NCBI RefSeq assembly: GCF_004799405.1
Contig: NZ_SSMW01000002.1
Location: forward strand, 1-64,000
DNA length: 64,000 nucleotides
Reading direction: 5' to 3'
DNA from: Bradyrhizobium sp.
Lineage (GTDB): Bacteria > Pseudomonadota > Alphaproteobacteria > Rhizobiales > Xanthobacteraceae
Every line of letters begins with the position of its first letter. Positions within the stretch are counted from its first letter, which is position 1. Shown piece by piece: positions 7,606-17,132 of this stretch. Both the position numbers and the translations under genes were made by a program. A model generated the notes under the pieces. That model ran no database searches and was not told where the DNA came from. It worked only from the letters and a program-made list of their open reading frames with translations.

Positions 7606-9804
7606 ATGGCAATCGAAGCTACGACTCTAACGACGATTCGAGAGATCGAAGTCGTCTCGGAATCGCCATTCTATATTCCGATGACCGGGCCGGCGGCGAG
7701 GCCGCGGCGCTCGCTTAAGCACGACGATACGTTCATCGTACTCGACAGCCATGGCGACATCGGCGCATCCGCCGGCGGACCCGATGGATTGTTCAATGCC
7801 GATACCCGTTATCTGGCCCGGCTTGAACTCGTTCTGGACGAGGTGCAGCCGCTGCTGCTCGGGTCGAACCTGCGCGATGACAATTCGGCGTTGACGGTCG
7901 ATCTCACCAATCCGGATATCTATCGTCATGGCCGGATTGTTCTGAAGAAGGACATGCTGCACGTCGTGCGTACGGTGTTTCTATGGCGCGGGACCGCCTA
8001 TCAGCGGATCGGTCTGCAGAACCATGGCGACCGGCCCGCGAGTTTCGACCTGACGCTGCAGTTCGACAACGACTTCGCCGACCTGTTCGAGGTGCGTGGC
8101 GAACGTCGCCCGCGCCGCGGCATTGGCTTGAGCAAACTGCTGGGTCCCGCCGACGTCGTGCTGGAATACAACGGACTCGACGGCAAATCGCGCAGCACGG
8201 CGCTGCACTTCGATCCGCGGCCGACCCGGCTTGCGGTGAACGCGGCGTCCTATCATTTCGACCTGGCGCCGCAGCAGATAAGTTCGCTGTTCGTCGCGGT
8301 CTCCTGCAACAAGCCGATCCCCTACAAACCGGCGCCGTTCTTTCGCGGCTTGCTAGCGCACCGCCGCGAGATGCGCCAGTCGACCACCAGCGCCGCCAGC
8401 GTCGAGACCTCCAACAACATCTTCAACGAGGTGCTGTGCCAGTCGATGGCCGATCTCAACATGCTGATGACCGAGACGCCGCAGGGGCGATATCCCTATG
8501 CGGGAATTCCCTGGTACTCGACGACATTCGGCCGCGACGGCCTGATCACCGCGCTGCAAATGCTATGGATCGATCCACGCGTCGCCCGCGGTGTGCTGAA
8601 GCGGCTGGCTTTCTACCAAGCCAGGTCGACCGATCCGCTCGCGGATGCCGAGCCCGGAAAAATACTGCATGAGATGCGCGGCGGCGAGATGGCGGCACTT
8701 CGCGAGGTGCCGTTCGCGCAATATTACGGCAGCGTCGATGCGACGCCGCTGTTTGTGCTGCTGGCGGGGCTCTACGTCGAACGCGCCGGCGATGAGGAAA
8801 CGCTGGGGGAGCTATGGCCCTCGATCGAAGCGGCGCTGAACTGGATCGACGGCGCCGGCGATCCCGACCGGGATGGGTTCATCGAATATCAGCGCGCATC
8901 CGAACAGGGGCTCGCCAACCAGGGCTGGAAGGATTCCTACGACGCCATCTTTCATGCCGACGGCCGTCTCGCCGAAGGCTACATCGCGCTCGCTGAAGTC
9001 CAGGGCTATGTGTATGCCGGCAAACGGCAGGCGGCACGGTGCGCGGCGCGGCTCGGCAAGCACGACAAAGCGCGTAACCTCGAGGCGGAAGCCAAGCTGC
9101 TCGCGGAACGTTTTGAGCAAGCCTTCTGGTGTGACGAACTCGGAACCTACGCGCTGGCGCTCGATGGCGACAAGCAGCCCTGCAGGGTCCGCTCGTCGAA
9201 TGCCGGGCAACTGCTGTTCAGCGGCATCGTGCGCCAAGACCGTGCCCGCATGGTTGCCGCCGACCTGATGCGGCCGGATTTCTTCACCGGCTGGGGCATT
9301 CGCACCGTCGCGCGCGGCGAGGCGCGCTACAATCCGATGTCCTATCACAATGGATCGATCTGGCCGCACGACAACGCGCTGATCGCGCTCGGCCTGGCGC
9401 GCTATGGCCTCAAGCATTCTGTCGTACACGTATTCGAGGCGCTGTTCGATGCCGCCGCCTACATGGATTTGCGGCGGCTTCCCGAACTTTTCTGCGGCTT
9501 TCGGCGCGAGAAACAACGCGGACCGACGCTTTATCCCGTCGCCTGCGCGCCGCAGGCGTGGGCGAGCGCGACGCCGTTTACGCTGCTGGAAGCTGCCCTC
9601 GGGCTCGAATTCGATACGCCGCGCGGCGAAATCCGGCTGCGCAACCCGCGCCTGCCGGCCTTCCTCAATGAAGTGGTGCTGCGCGACCTGAACCTCGGCG
9701 CTTCAAGCGTCGATCTTCGGGTTCGCCGCCACGGCGAGGAGGTGTCGCTGGAGGTCTTGCGGACGCGCGGCCAAATCCAGGTGTCGATCGTAATGGCGCA
9801 CTAG
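7606..9804 (+). CDS. Amylo-alpha-1,6-glucosidase (glycogen debranching enzyme, bacterial type)
   Basis: A cytoplasmic glycoside hydrolase of 732 residues. The N-terminal GDE_N-type beta domain opens with FIVLDSHGDIGASAGGPDGLFNADTRYLARLE, a hallmark of bacterial debranching enzymes. The (alpha/alpha)6 catalytic domain carries YPYAGIPWYSTTFGRDGLIT at about residues 296-315 and later NPMSYHNGSIWPHDNALIA near 578. Such enzymes remove alpha-1,6 branches or trim glucosyl stubs. With glgA in the same block, glycogen or another alpha-glucan turnover is likely. The exact bond specificity is inferred. Confidence 0.92.
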   Translation: MAIEATTLTTIREIEVVSESPFYIPMTGPAARPRRSLKHDDTFIVLDSHGDIGASAGGPDGLFNADTRYLARLELVLDEVQPLLLGSNLRDDNSALTVDLTNPDIYRHGRIVLKKDMLHVVRTVFLWRGTAYQRIGLQNHGDRPASFDLTLQFDNDFADLFEVRGERRPRRGIGLSKLLGPADVVLEYNGLDGKSRSTALHFDPRPTRLAVNAASYHFDLAPQQISSLFVAVSCNKPIPYKPAPFFRGLLAHRREMRQSTTSAASVETSNNIFNEVLCQSMADLNMLMTETPQGRYPYAGIPWYSTTFGRDGLITALQMLWIDPRVARGVLKRLAFYQARSTDPLADAEPGKILHEMRGGEMAALREVPFAQYYGSVDATPLFVLLAGLYVERAGDEETLGELWPSIEAALNWIDGAGDPDRDGFIEYQRASEQGLANQGWKDSYDAIFHADGRLAEGYIALAEVQGYVYAGKRQAARCAARLGKHDKARNLEAEAKLLAERFEQAFWCDELGTYALALDGDKQPCRVRSSNAGQLLFSGIVRQDRARMVAADLMRPDFFTGWGIRTVARGEARYNPMSYHNGSIWPHDNALIALGLARYGLKHSVVHVFEALFDAAAYMDLRRLPELFCGFRREKQRGPTLYPVACAPQAWASATPFTLLEAALGLEFDTPRGEIRLRNPRLPAFLNEVVLRDLNLGASSVDLRVRRHGEEVSLEVLRTRGQIQVSIVMAH

Positions 9805-9831
9805 AACCGGTACCCGATCGGAGGAGGCCAC

Positions 9832-10305
9832 ATGCGCGCAAAGCATCTGACCGTTTTTGCTGCAATCGGTTTTGCGACGTTGGCGGCTGTCGCATCCTGG
9901 GCGCAGACGTCTGCGCCGCAGGACACCAATCCGCCGGTCGCGGCACCGGCGCCGCCGCCATCGGTCACTATCATCGGCGCCAAGGAAGCGCATGGGGTGC
10001 TCGGTCGCGATGTCCGCAGCCCGGCTGACGAGGACATGGGGCGTATCGTCGACGTGATCGTCGATCGCGGCGGGACGGTGCGCGCGGCTGTTATCGACTT
10101 CGGCGGATTTCTCGGCGTCGGCAGCCGTAAGATCGTTGTCGACTGGAGTGCGTTGCATTTCGGGCACGTCACCGACAAGGGCGACAGCATCACGCTTGAA
10201 TTGACCAAGGAGCAGGTGATGGCTGCCCCCGAATACAAGGAAGATGCGCCCATTGTCGTGCTTGGGGCATCGGGCACCTTGCACCCGCTACAATTCGATC
10301 CCTGA
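9832..10305 (+). CDS. Exported PRC-barrel domain protein
   Basis: A 157-residue protein with a Sec signal peptide (MRAKHLTVFAAIGFATLAAVASWAQ), a proline/alanine linker, and a PRC-barrel domain opening VLGRDVRSPADEDMGRIVDVIVDRGG at about residues 58-85. A strong GGAGGAGG site lies just before ATG 9832, 27 nt after the debranching-enzyme stop. PRC barrels mediate protein or membrane contacts. Similar small secreted copies are common in Bradyrhizobium and usually lack an assigned role. No enzymatic residues are apparent. Confidence 0.85.
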   Translation: MRAKHLTVFAAIGFATLAAVASWAQTSAPQDTNPPVAAPAPPPSVTIIGAKEAHGVLGRDVRSPADEDMGRIVDVIVDRGGTVRAAVIDFGGFLGVGSRKIVVDWSALHFGHVTDKGDSITLELTKEQVMAAPEYKEDAPIVVLGASGTLHPLQFDP

Positions 10306-10425
10306 ACCAGCCGGAGCACGATCCTGTTCGCAAGTTCATTCCGACACTCGAAGGGCCGGACTGACGATGACCGCCATGCGCGGCCGATCGGGAGCGATAG
10401 CGTTTCGTCCGGAAAGCCTGAACCG

Positions 10426-11646
10426 GTGGCGCGCCCGCCGATGCCAGCGCCTTCGCGCCAGAGCTTGCGCGGCCTCGACTGGTTCATTTTCTTTCTGGCG
10501 GACGTGCAGACCGGGTTCGGGCCATTCATTGCGGTCTATCTGACGACACAAAAATGGACCCAGGTCGAAATCGGCTTTGTGCTGTCGATCGGCGGACTGG
10601 TCGCCCTGATCGGGCAGATTCCGGGCGGAGCTATCGTCGATGCCGCCCGCTCCGAACGGCTGGTGGCGGGTCTTGCGGTTGCTGCGATCGGCGCCAGTGC
10701 ACTGGGATATGCGGCATGGCCGCTGTTTCCGGTAGTCGTGGTTGCGGCGACCCTGCATGCCGCCGCGAGCTGCGTGCTCGGTCCGGCAATTGCCGCGATC
10801 AGTCTTGGATTGGTCGGACCGTTCGCGATCGGTGAACGGCTCGGACGCAATGCGCGTTATGCGTCGATCGGCAACGGCGTTGCAGCCGCGGTGATGGGTA
10901 CCTGCGGCTATTTTCTGTCGAGCCGCTCGGTATTTTTTGTCACGTTCGTGCTCGCCGTTCCGACCTTGCTGGCGCTGTCGCGAATCCGCGAGCACGAAAT
11001 CGATGCCGCGCGCGCTCACGGCGCGGTGATGCGCGAAGTGCCGGATGCCAACGCGACCAGCGTTCTGCGCCTGATGCGCAATCGCTCGCTGTTGATCTTC
11101 GCCGGAAGCGTGCTGCTGCTTCAACTCGCCAATGCGGCGATGCTACCGTTGATGGCGGGCGTGGTCACGACCCGCTCCAGCCGATGGGCGCCGGTGCTGA
11201 TCGCGGCCTGTATCATCGTGCCGCAAGCCATCGTGGCGCTGACCTCGCCGTCGGTCGGACGCACGGCGCAGCGATGGGGACGGCGGCCATTGTTGTTGCT
11301 GGGCTTTGCCGCGCTGGCGATCCGCGGCCTGTTGTTTGCGACCGTGCACGATCCGTATCTTCTGGTCGCGGCGCAGATATTCGATGGCATCACCGCGGCG
11401 GTGTTCAGCGTCATGATACCGCTGATCGTCGCCGATGTGGCGTTTGGCAGCGGCCACTTCAATCTGGCGCAAGGCATCGTCGGGACCGCGACCGGTATCG
11501 GTGCATCACTGAGCACCGTGCTCGCCGGTTACGTCAGCGATGTCTTCGGCAGCAGCATCGCGTTTACCGGTCTTGCGGGCGTCGCCGCGACAGGTCTCGC
11601 CTTGGTCTGGTTTGTGATGCCGGAAACGCGACGGAGCGCGGACTGA
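10426..11646 (+). CDS. Major facilitator superfamily transporter
   Basis: An inner-membrane carrier of 406 residues with about twelve hydrophobic segments, opening RGLDWFIFFLADVQTGFGPFIAVYL. The cytoplasmic loop GRTAQRWGRRPLLLLGF after the middle of the protein is an MFS A-like motif. The start is taken as GTG 10426 because CCGGAAAG lies upstream; ATG 10441 is the alternative. It converges on glgA with about 20 bp between stops. The substrate is unknown; drug or sugar efflux cannot be separated by eye. The 120 bp before it holds no gene. Confidence 0.85.
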   Translation: MARPPMPAPSRQSLRGLDWFIFFLADVQTGFGPFIAVYLTTQKWTQVEIGFVLSIGGLVALIGQIPGGAIVDAARSERLVAGLAVAAIGASALGYAAWPLFPVVVVAATLHAAASCVLGPAIAAISLGLVGPFAIGERLGRNARYASIGNGVAAAVMGTCGYFLSSRSVFFVTFVLAVPTLLALSRIREHEIDAARAHGAVMREVPDANATSVLRLMRNRSLLIFAGSVLLLQLANAAMLPLMAGVVTTRSSRWAPVLIAACIIVPQAIVALTSPSVGRTAQRWGRRPLLLLGFAALAIRGLLFATVHDPYLLVAAQIFDGITAAVFSVMIPLIVADVAFGSGHFNLAQGIVGTATGIGASLSTVLAGYVSDVFGSSIAFTGLAGVAATGLALVWFVMPETRRSAD

Positions 11647-11666
11647 GCAGAGGGGCGGCCGCGCTG

Positions 11667-13082
11667 TTACGGGGATACAGCTTTCCGGTACAAGGCGCCG
11701 TAGCAGGCGGCGGAAGCGTTCCAGCTAAACGATCTTGCCATCGCGCTGCGGCGCATGGAATCGAGGCGATCTTTCGCCCTGAAGGTGGTGAACGCGCGCC
11801 GGATGCCGCCGAGAAAGGATTCGGTTGACGCTTGAGTGAACAGGAAGCCGGTTTCGCCGTCGACGATGGTTTCCGCCAACCCGCCGGTCTGGTGGCCGAT
11901 CGGCAGCGATCCGAACTTCTGCGCATACATCTGGCTCAGTCCGCACGGCTCGAAGCGCGACGGCATCAGCGTGAAATCGCTGCCGGCAAAAATCCGCCGC
12001 GCCTGTCCGTCATTGAAGCCGATGGTGACCCCGATCGCATCCGGCCGGCGGCGGTGTGCGTCGACCAGCGTCTGTTCGATATCGGGTTCGCCGCTGCCGG
12101 TCACGATAATCTGTCCTCCGGCTTCGATGATCTCGTCCGCGGCGGACAGCACCAGGTCGATGCCCTTCTGATGGACCAGTCGGGCAACCAGGCCGAAAAT
12201 CGGGCCGCGGGAAACCGCCAGGCCGAACTGATGACGGACGTAATCCGAATTGGCGCGCTTGCCCTCCCAGTCTCCCGCGGCGAACGGCTGGGCCAATTGG
12301 GCGCAGACGCGAGGATCCCAGCTTTCGTCAATGCCGTTCAATATCCCGGTGAGTTGCTCGGCGTCGGAGCGGCGGCGCAGCAGAACCTCAAGCCCGCAAC
12401 CCAGTTCCGGTGTCGTGATCTCCCGGGCATAGGTTTCGCTGACAGTGGTCAGGTGAGATGCGTAGACGATGCCGCCTTTGAGGAAGGATAATTTGTCGTA
12501 GAACTCAAGGCCATCGATATGGAAGGAATCCTCAGGCGCGCCGATCCGCCGCAGCGACTCCCTCGGAAACAGGCCCTGGTAGGCCAAATTGTGGATGGTC
12601 AGGATGCTCGGGATCTTGACGCGATTCCAGGCGAGATAGGCCGGGACCAGCGCGGCCTGCCAGTCGTTGACGTGAACCAGATCCGCTGCCCAGTTCTTGT
12701 CCAGAGCGCCGGCGGCCAGTTGGGCCGCCGCGGACGCCAGACGTGCGAAGCGCACGTCATTGTCCGGCCAGTCCCGGCCCGAGGCGTCGCCGTAGGGGTT
12801 GCCGGGCCGGTCATAAAGCTGGGGGCAAAGCAATACGTAGACGGGCAGCCCGTCTTTGGTTGATGCCAGCCCCAGCGAGCAGGCCGGCATTTCCGCCAGT
12901 GCCGGGCATTGCCCGACGATGTGGATATGGGTGAATTGCTCGACCACGTCCCGGTAGCCGGGAAGGATGATCCTGACATCGCTCTGGAGCCGTAATGCCC
13001 GGGGAAGGGCGGCTGAAACGGCGGCGAGCCCGCCCACCCGGACGAAGTCATCCATTTCCGTCGTAACGAACAAAACCCTCAA
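11667..13082 (-). CDS. glgA: Glycogen synthase-like glycosyltransferase GlgA (GT5), TTG start, variant motif
   Basis: This enzyme family transfers glucose from ADP-glucose to alpha-1,4-glucan. Starting at TTG 13082, with GAGGG 6 nt upstream, it has 471 residues and opens MRVLFVTTEMDDFVRVGGLA, in register with E. coli GlgA. In that register the conserved K-x-G-G-L-x-D-V reads R15-V-G-G-L-A-A21-V, so the usual Lys15 is Arg and Asp21 is Ala. The C-terminal motif PSRFEPCGLSQMYAQKFGSLP is intact, and HVNDWQAALVPAYL and LTIHNLAYQG are typical. It is convergent with the MFS gene. Either it is a divergent ADP-glucose synthase or it has a changed donor or acceptor. Confidence 0.85.
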   Translation of the reverse strand: MRVLFVTTEMDDFVRVGGLAAVSAALPRALRLQSDVRIILPGYRDVVEQFTHIHIVGQCPALAEMPACSLGLASTKDGLPVYVLLCPQLYDRPGNPYGDASGRDWPDNDVRFARLASAAAQLAAGALDKNWAADLVHVNDWQAALVPAYLAWNRVKIPSILTIHNLAYQGLFPRESLRRIGAPEDSFHIDGLEFYDKLSFLKGGIVYASHLTTVSETYAREITTPELGCGLEVLLRRRSDAEQLTGILNGIDESWDPRVCAQLAQPFAAGDWEGKRANSDYVRHQFGLAVSRGPIFGLVARLVHQKGIDLVLSAADEIIEAGGQIIVTGSGEPDIEQTLVDAHRRRPDAIGVTIGFNDGQARRIFAGSDFTLMPSRFEPCGLSQMYAQKFGSLPIGHQTGGLAETIVDGETGFLFTQASTESFLGGIRRAFTTFRAKDRLDSMRRSAMARSFSWNASAACYGALYRKAVSP

Positions 13083-13279
13083 GAAACGCCCTCGTACCAG
13101 CCACAACCACAACTATGCAAGAATAGTTCCAGTTCCGCTGCAGTGCGGAAAAGTTGAAGCCGGATAGCGGCGCCGATGGCCTCGGCACCGCCCTGCCGAT
13201 AATCGCTTCCCACGGATAGCAGCGACACTTAGGGTCGTCTTCGTGCCGTCAAGGGATACAGCAGTTCAGGGAGACTGGA

Positions 13280-14512
13280 ATGACAGAACGGCGAAATGCC
13301 GGTGACGTCTCGACCAAGAGCCTCGGGGATCTTCGCGTGCTCGATTTCTCGACCACGATCGCCGGTCCGCATTGTAGCCGGATGCTGGCCGACATGGGGG
13401 CCGAGGTCATCAAGGTCGAGTCCGCGGAGGGGGAGACGATGCGACACCGTCCGCCACTCCGCAACGGCTCCAGCACCGTTTTCGGTCAGCTCAATGCCGG
13501 CAAGAAGAGCCTCGTTCTCGACCTGAAATCGCCGGTTGCGATCGACGCTATCCACCGGCTCGTCGCCACCGCGGATATCCTGGTGGAGAATTTTCGCCCG
13601 GGAGTGATGCGACGCCTGAAGCTGGATTACGACTCGCTGCAAGCGCTCAACCCGCGGCTGATCTATTGCTCGATCTCCGGATACGGCCAGACCGGCCCGT
13701 CGGCGGAACTGCCGGCTTACGCGCCCGTCATCCATGCGGCCTCGGGTTACGACATGGCTCACCTGTCGTACCAGCCTGGTCGAACCCGCCCCGATTATTG
13801 CGGAATTTATCACGCCGATGTCCTCACCGGCGTCTATGCTTTCGGCGCGATTTCGGCGGCCCTGCATCAGCGTCACAGCACGCAAAAAGGCCAGCACATC
13901 GATGTCTCGATGCTTGAATCGATGCTCAGCCTCACCCTGAATGAGGTGCAGTGGTCGCAATTCGAGGTGACATTTCCAAGTCGGCCGATGTTCGGCCCGC
14001 TCGAGACCGCGGATGGATATGTGATGGTCGCGATCGCCAGCGAGAAGACCTTCCAGGGTCTGGTCAGGGCGGCCGGTCATCCGGAATGGACCCGCGATCC
14101 GCGTTTTGCGAAATACGTCGATCGGCGCCTCAACTGGAACGATCTGATGGACGGTGTCGAGGCATGGTCGCGCAGGTTGACGACCGAGCAGTGCCTCGCG
14201 GACCTCAGCAACAACGGGGTTCCGAGTTCAGCGTATCGCAGCGTTGCCCAGGCTTTGTCCGATCCCCAGATCGCGCATCGGGGCGCACTCGCTGAAGTGG
14301 AAGACGGCGGCGGCACGTTCAAGGTGATGAATTTGCCGTTTCGGATGTCGGGGGCAAATGTGTCGGCGGGAAAGCGCGCCGCAACCCTGGGTGAACACAC
14401 CGTGGCGATCCTGAGGGAAGCCGGGCTTTCCGAACACGAAATAGCTGCTTTCACCGGCAAGGCTGCGGTGGTGAAGCATGCGCAAGGCGACAGCGCTTCG
14501 ACGATGGTATAA
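13280..14512 (+). CDS. Class III (CaiB/BaiF) acyl-CoA transferase
   Basis: A family III CoA-transferase of 410 residues. It opens LRVLDFSTTIAGPHCSRMLADMGAEVIKVE, the usual N-terminal signature, followed by ILVENFRPGVMRRLKLDY. The catalytic aspartate is the D of YHADVLTGVYAFGAI, about residue 177. The enzyme moves CoA between carboxylates without ATP. AGGGAG lies upstream of ATG 13280. It precedes a five-gene peptide-type ABC importer by 120 bp in the same direction, so it may activate whatever acid that importer brings in. The acid is not identifiable. Confidence 0.92.
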   Translation: MTERRNAGDVSTKSLGDLRVLDFSTTIAGPHCSRMLADMGAEVIKVESAEGETMRHRPPLRNGSSTVFGQLNAGKKSLVLDLKSPVAIDAIHRLVATADILVENFRPGVMRRLKLDYDSLQALNPRLIYCSISGYGQTGPSAELPAYAPVIHAASGYDMAHLSYQPGRTRPDYCGIYHADVLTGVYAFGAISAALHQRHSTQKGQHIDVSMLESMLSLTLNEVQWSQFEVTFPSRPMFGPLETADGYVMVAIASEKTFQGLVRAAGHPEWTRDPRFAKYVDRRLNWNDLMDGVEAWSRRLTTEQCLADLSNNGVPSSAYRSVAQALSDPQIAHRGALAEVEDGGGTFKVMNLPFRMSGANVSAGKRAATLGEHTVAILREAGLSEHEIAAFTGKAAVVKHAQGDSASTMV

Positions 14513-14540
14513 GGGCTGCGGCTTTTCATCCGGCAACCGT

Positions 14541-14557
14541 CTCCGGCCTTGCCGGAG
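14541..14557. terminator. GC hairpin after CoA-transferase
   Basis: CTCCGGC and GCCGGAG form a 7-bp stem around CTT, 28 nt after the CoA-transferase stop. There is no T run, so it may be only a weak terminator or an mRNA-stabilising hairpin that separates this gene from the ABC importer. Confidence 0.35.
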
Positions 14558-14633
14558 CCGGCAATTCCAGCCAATCTAACCGACAATCTTCAACGATCCG
14601 GAATACCGGACGGACCTTCCAGGAGGAGATCAC

Positions 14634-16175
14634 ATGACGGTGGCAATCCGAGCGCGCAAGCCTGCGCAAATTTTCTTCGCTACGGTATTTGGGGTCGCGC
14701 TGTTTGCGGCGCCGGCCAATGCCCAGAAGCAGGGAGGCAGCATCACTGTCGGCCTTGAACTCGATATTCCCGGTTTCGATCCGCTCAAGGTCGGCGTGTT
14801 CGATACGTCGGCTGAAACGGCCGCCGCGGCGATCTTCGATACGCTGACCACTCTCGACGACAAAGGCGAGCCGCAGCCGAAGCTGGCGTTGTCCTGGACC
14901 CATTCGGACGATTTCAAGACCTGGACCTTCAAGCTGCGGCCCGGCGTCAAATTTCAGGATGGCACGCCTTTCAACGCCGCAGCGGTCAAGGCCAATTTCG
15001 ACCGGCAGAAGGATCCGGCCAACAAATGCCGATGCGCCTTCTACATCTCCTTTATCAACGACGTGCAGGCGCCTGACGAATTGACGCTGGTCTACAATCT
15101 GAAAGATCCGTCGGTGAACCTGCCGGCGATCTTGACCCTTCAGAGTTCGAACAACGTCGTCCAGTCACCGACCGCGTGGCAGACCAAGGGCGATGACTAC
15201 AACCGCAATCCCGTCGGCACCGGGCCGTACATATTGAAGTCGTGGACCGCGGGCGATCGAATGGTTCTGGAACGAAATCCGGACTACTGGAACAAGGGGC
15301 ATCCGCATCTCGACCGGATCGTGCTGAAGCCGCTGCCGGATGCGCAGTCGCGCTTCGCCAGCCTGCAATCCGGCGAAGCCGATATCGTCTGGGATGACGA
15401 GGCCGATGCGGACAGCATCCAGAAAGCGCAAACCGATCCGAAGCTGACGGTCCATTCCTATGCCGGGTCGGGCGCCTCGGTCTATGCCTTCAACACCAAG
15501 GTCGCGCCGTTCGACGACGTGCGCGTGCGCCAGGCGGTGGTGATGGCGATCGATCGCAAGAAGATGTCGCAGGCGCTGACCAATGGCATGAGCAGGCCGG
15601 CCACCAATCCGTACGGCGACGGTTCCTGGGTCAAATGCACCGACGACGGCGCGCTGCCCAATGATATCGAAAAGGCCAAGGCCCTGATCAAGGACTACGG
15701 CAAGCCGGTCGACTTCAAGATGATCGTCACCGCGACGCCGCGCGGACGTACCGTCGGCCAGATCCTGCAGCAGTTCTGGAAAAACATCGGCGCCAACATG
15801 GAGATCGAGCAGATCGACCAGGCCTCGGTCGTGCCGCGCGCCTTCATGCGTCAGTTCCAGTTAACGCCATGGCGGATCGTCGACCTTGCCGATCCCGACC
15901 CGCAAATGTATGCGAATTTCCACACCGGCAGCCCGGTCGCGCTCGCCAATTATTCCAATCCCGAACTCGACGCGCTGCTCGAGCATGCGCGAACCACGGC
16001 CGACACCGGCAAGCGCATCGAGGACTATTGTGCCGTCAGCCGGCTCATCAACAAAGAGGCGATCTGGTTCTGGACTTTCCAGAACACCTACTACGCGCTT
16101 TCCAGCGCCAGACTGAAGGGATTGCCGAAGATCTATGGCGGGGTGATCGACGTATCCGACGTCTGGCTGGAATGA
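14634..16175 (+). CDS. Peptide/nickel-type ABC transporter substrate-binding protein (SBP_bac_5)
   Basis: A periplasmic binding protein of 513 residues, first gene of a dpp-like operon. It has a Sec signal ending near FAAPANAQ, then KQGGSITVGLELDIPGFDPLKVG. SBP family 5 features include WTFKLRPGVKFQDGTPFNAAAVKANFDR at about residues 100-128 and NPVGTGPYILKSWTAGD near 190-207. An AGGAGG site precedes ATG 14634, and dppB begins 6 nt after the stop. Family 5 binds di- and oligopeptides, glutathione, opines, sugars or metal chelates, so the ligand is open. Confidence 0.92.
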   Translation: MTVAIRARKPAQIFFATVFGVALFAAPANAQKQGGSITVGLELDIPGFDPLKVGVFDTSAETAAAAIFDTLTTLDDKGEPQPKLALSWTHSDDFKTWTFKLRPGVKFQDGTPFNAAAVKANFDRQKDPANKCRCAFYISFINDVQAPDELTLVYNLKDPSVNLPAILTLQSSNNVVQSPTAWQTKGDDYNRNPVGTGPYILKSWTAGDRMVLERNPDYWNKGHPHLDRIVLKPLPDAQSRFASLQSGEADIVWDDEADADSIQKAQTDPKLTVHSYAGSGASVYAFNTKVAPFDDVRVRQAVVMAIDRKKMSQALTNGMSRPATNPYGDGSWVKCTDDGALPNDIEKAKALIKDYGKPVDFKMIVTATPRGRTVGQILQQFWKNIGANMEIEQIDQASVVPRAFMRQFQLTPWRIVDLADPDPQMYANFHTGSPVALANYSNPELDALLEHARTTADTGKRIEDYCAVSRLINKEAIWFWTFQNTYYALSSARLKGLPKIYGGVIDVSDVWLE

Positions 16176-16181
16176 CCGCGC

Positions 16182-17132
16182 ATGTTCGGATTTGTCGCGC
16201 GAAGGCTCCTCTATCTGGTGCCGGTTCTGGTTGCCGTATCGCTGCTGACATTTCTGATCGCCTCGTTGCTGCCGGGCGATCTGGCGTACGTCATCCTGGG
16301 CGATCAGGCGACGCCGGACAAGGTGGCGGCACTGCGCCATGACATGGGGCTGGATCAGCCGATCTGGTGGCGTTACCTCAGCTGGCTCGGCCACGTGCTG
16401 GAGGGCGATTTCGGAAGATCCTTCCGCACCGGCCAGACCGTGCTGCAGGCGGTGTCGGAACGGCTGCCGGTATCGCTGGAGCTGATGTTCCTCGCCGAGC
16501 TCGGCGCGCTGGCGATCGGCATTCCGCTGGCCATCGCCTGCGCGGTGCGCAGCGGCAGCGCGTTCGACCGCTTCATGACCGGCAGCGCGTTCAGCATGCT
16601 GTCGATGCCGGCATTTCTCTCCGCTATCTTGCTGATCTACCTGTTCGCGGTGGAGCTTCGCTGGTTGCCGGCGACCGGCTACGTGCCGTTCGAAGAGGAT
16701 CCGATCGGGAATCTGCGCTGCTTCGTGCTGCCAGCCCTGACACTGGCGCTGGGCGAATGGCCGGTACTGATGCGCGTGTTGCGTTCCGACATGATCGCGA
16801 CCCTGCAGGAGGATTACATTGCGATGGCGCGGGCCAAGGGGCTGAAGCCGTCGCGCATCCTGCTGGTGCACGCCTTGAAGCCTTCGTCGCTGACCCTTGT
16901 CACTGTCACCGGTATCAACATCGGCCGGCTGATCGGAGGCACCGTGATCGTCGAGTCGGTGTTCGCGCTGCCGGGAATCGGCCGGTTGCTGCTCGGCGCC
17001 ATCTATACCCGCGACCTCGTCATCCTGCAGGGCGTGGTGCTGTTCGTGGCCTGCGGCTACGTGCTGATGAACTTCATCGTCGATATGCTCTACGCCGTCC
17101 TCGATCCAAGGATCCGTCATGGCCACGCTTGA
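16182..17132 (+). CDS. dppB: Dipeptide-type ABC transporter permease DppB
   Basis: An inner-membrane permease of 316 residues. The N-terminus MFGFVARRLLYLVPVLVAVSLLTFLI and LPGDLAYVILGDQATPDKVAAL are typical DppB/OppB features, and the EAA-like coupling loop MARAKGLKPSRILLVHALKPS lies near residues 215-235. It overlaps dppC by 14 nt, so the two permeases are coupled. Function as the channel half with DppC follows from the family; the substrate is unknown. Confidence 0.94.
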   Translation: MFGFVARRLLYLVPVLVAVSLLTFLIASLLPGDLAYVILGDQATPDKVAALRHDMGLDQPIWWRYLSWLGHVLEGDFGRSFRTGQTVLQAVSERLPVSLELMFLAELGALAIGIPLAIACAVRSGSAFDRFMTGSAFSMLSMPAFLSAILLIYLFAVELRWLPATGYVPFEEDPIGNLRCFVLPALTLALGEWPVLMRVLRSDMIATLQEDYIAMARAKGLKPSRILLVHALKPSSLTLVTVTGINIGRLIGGTVIVESVFALPGIGRLLLGAIYTRDLVILQGVVLFVACGYVLMNFIVDMLYAVLDPRIRHGHA

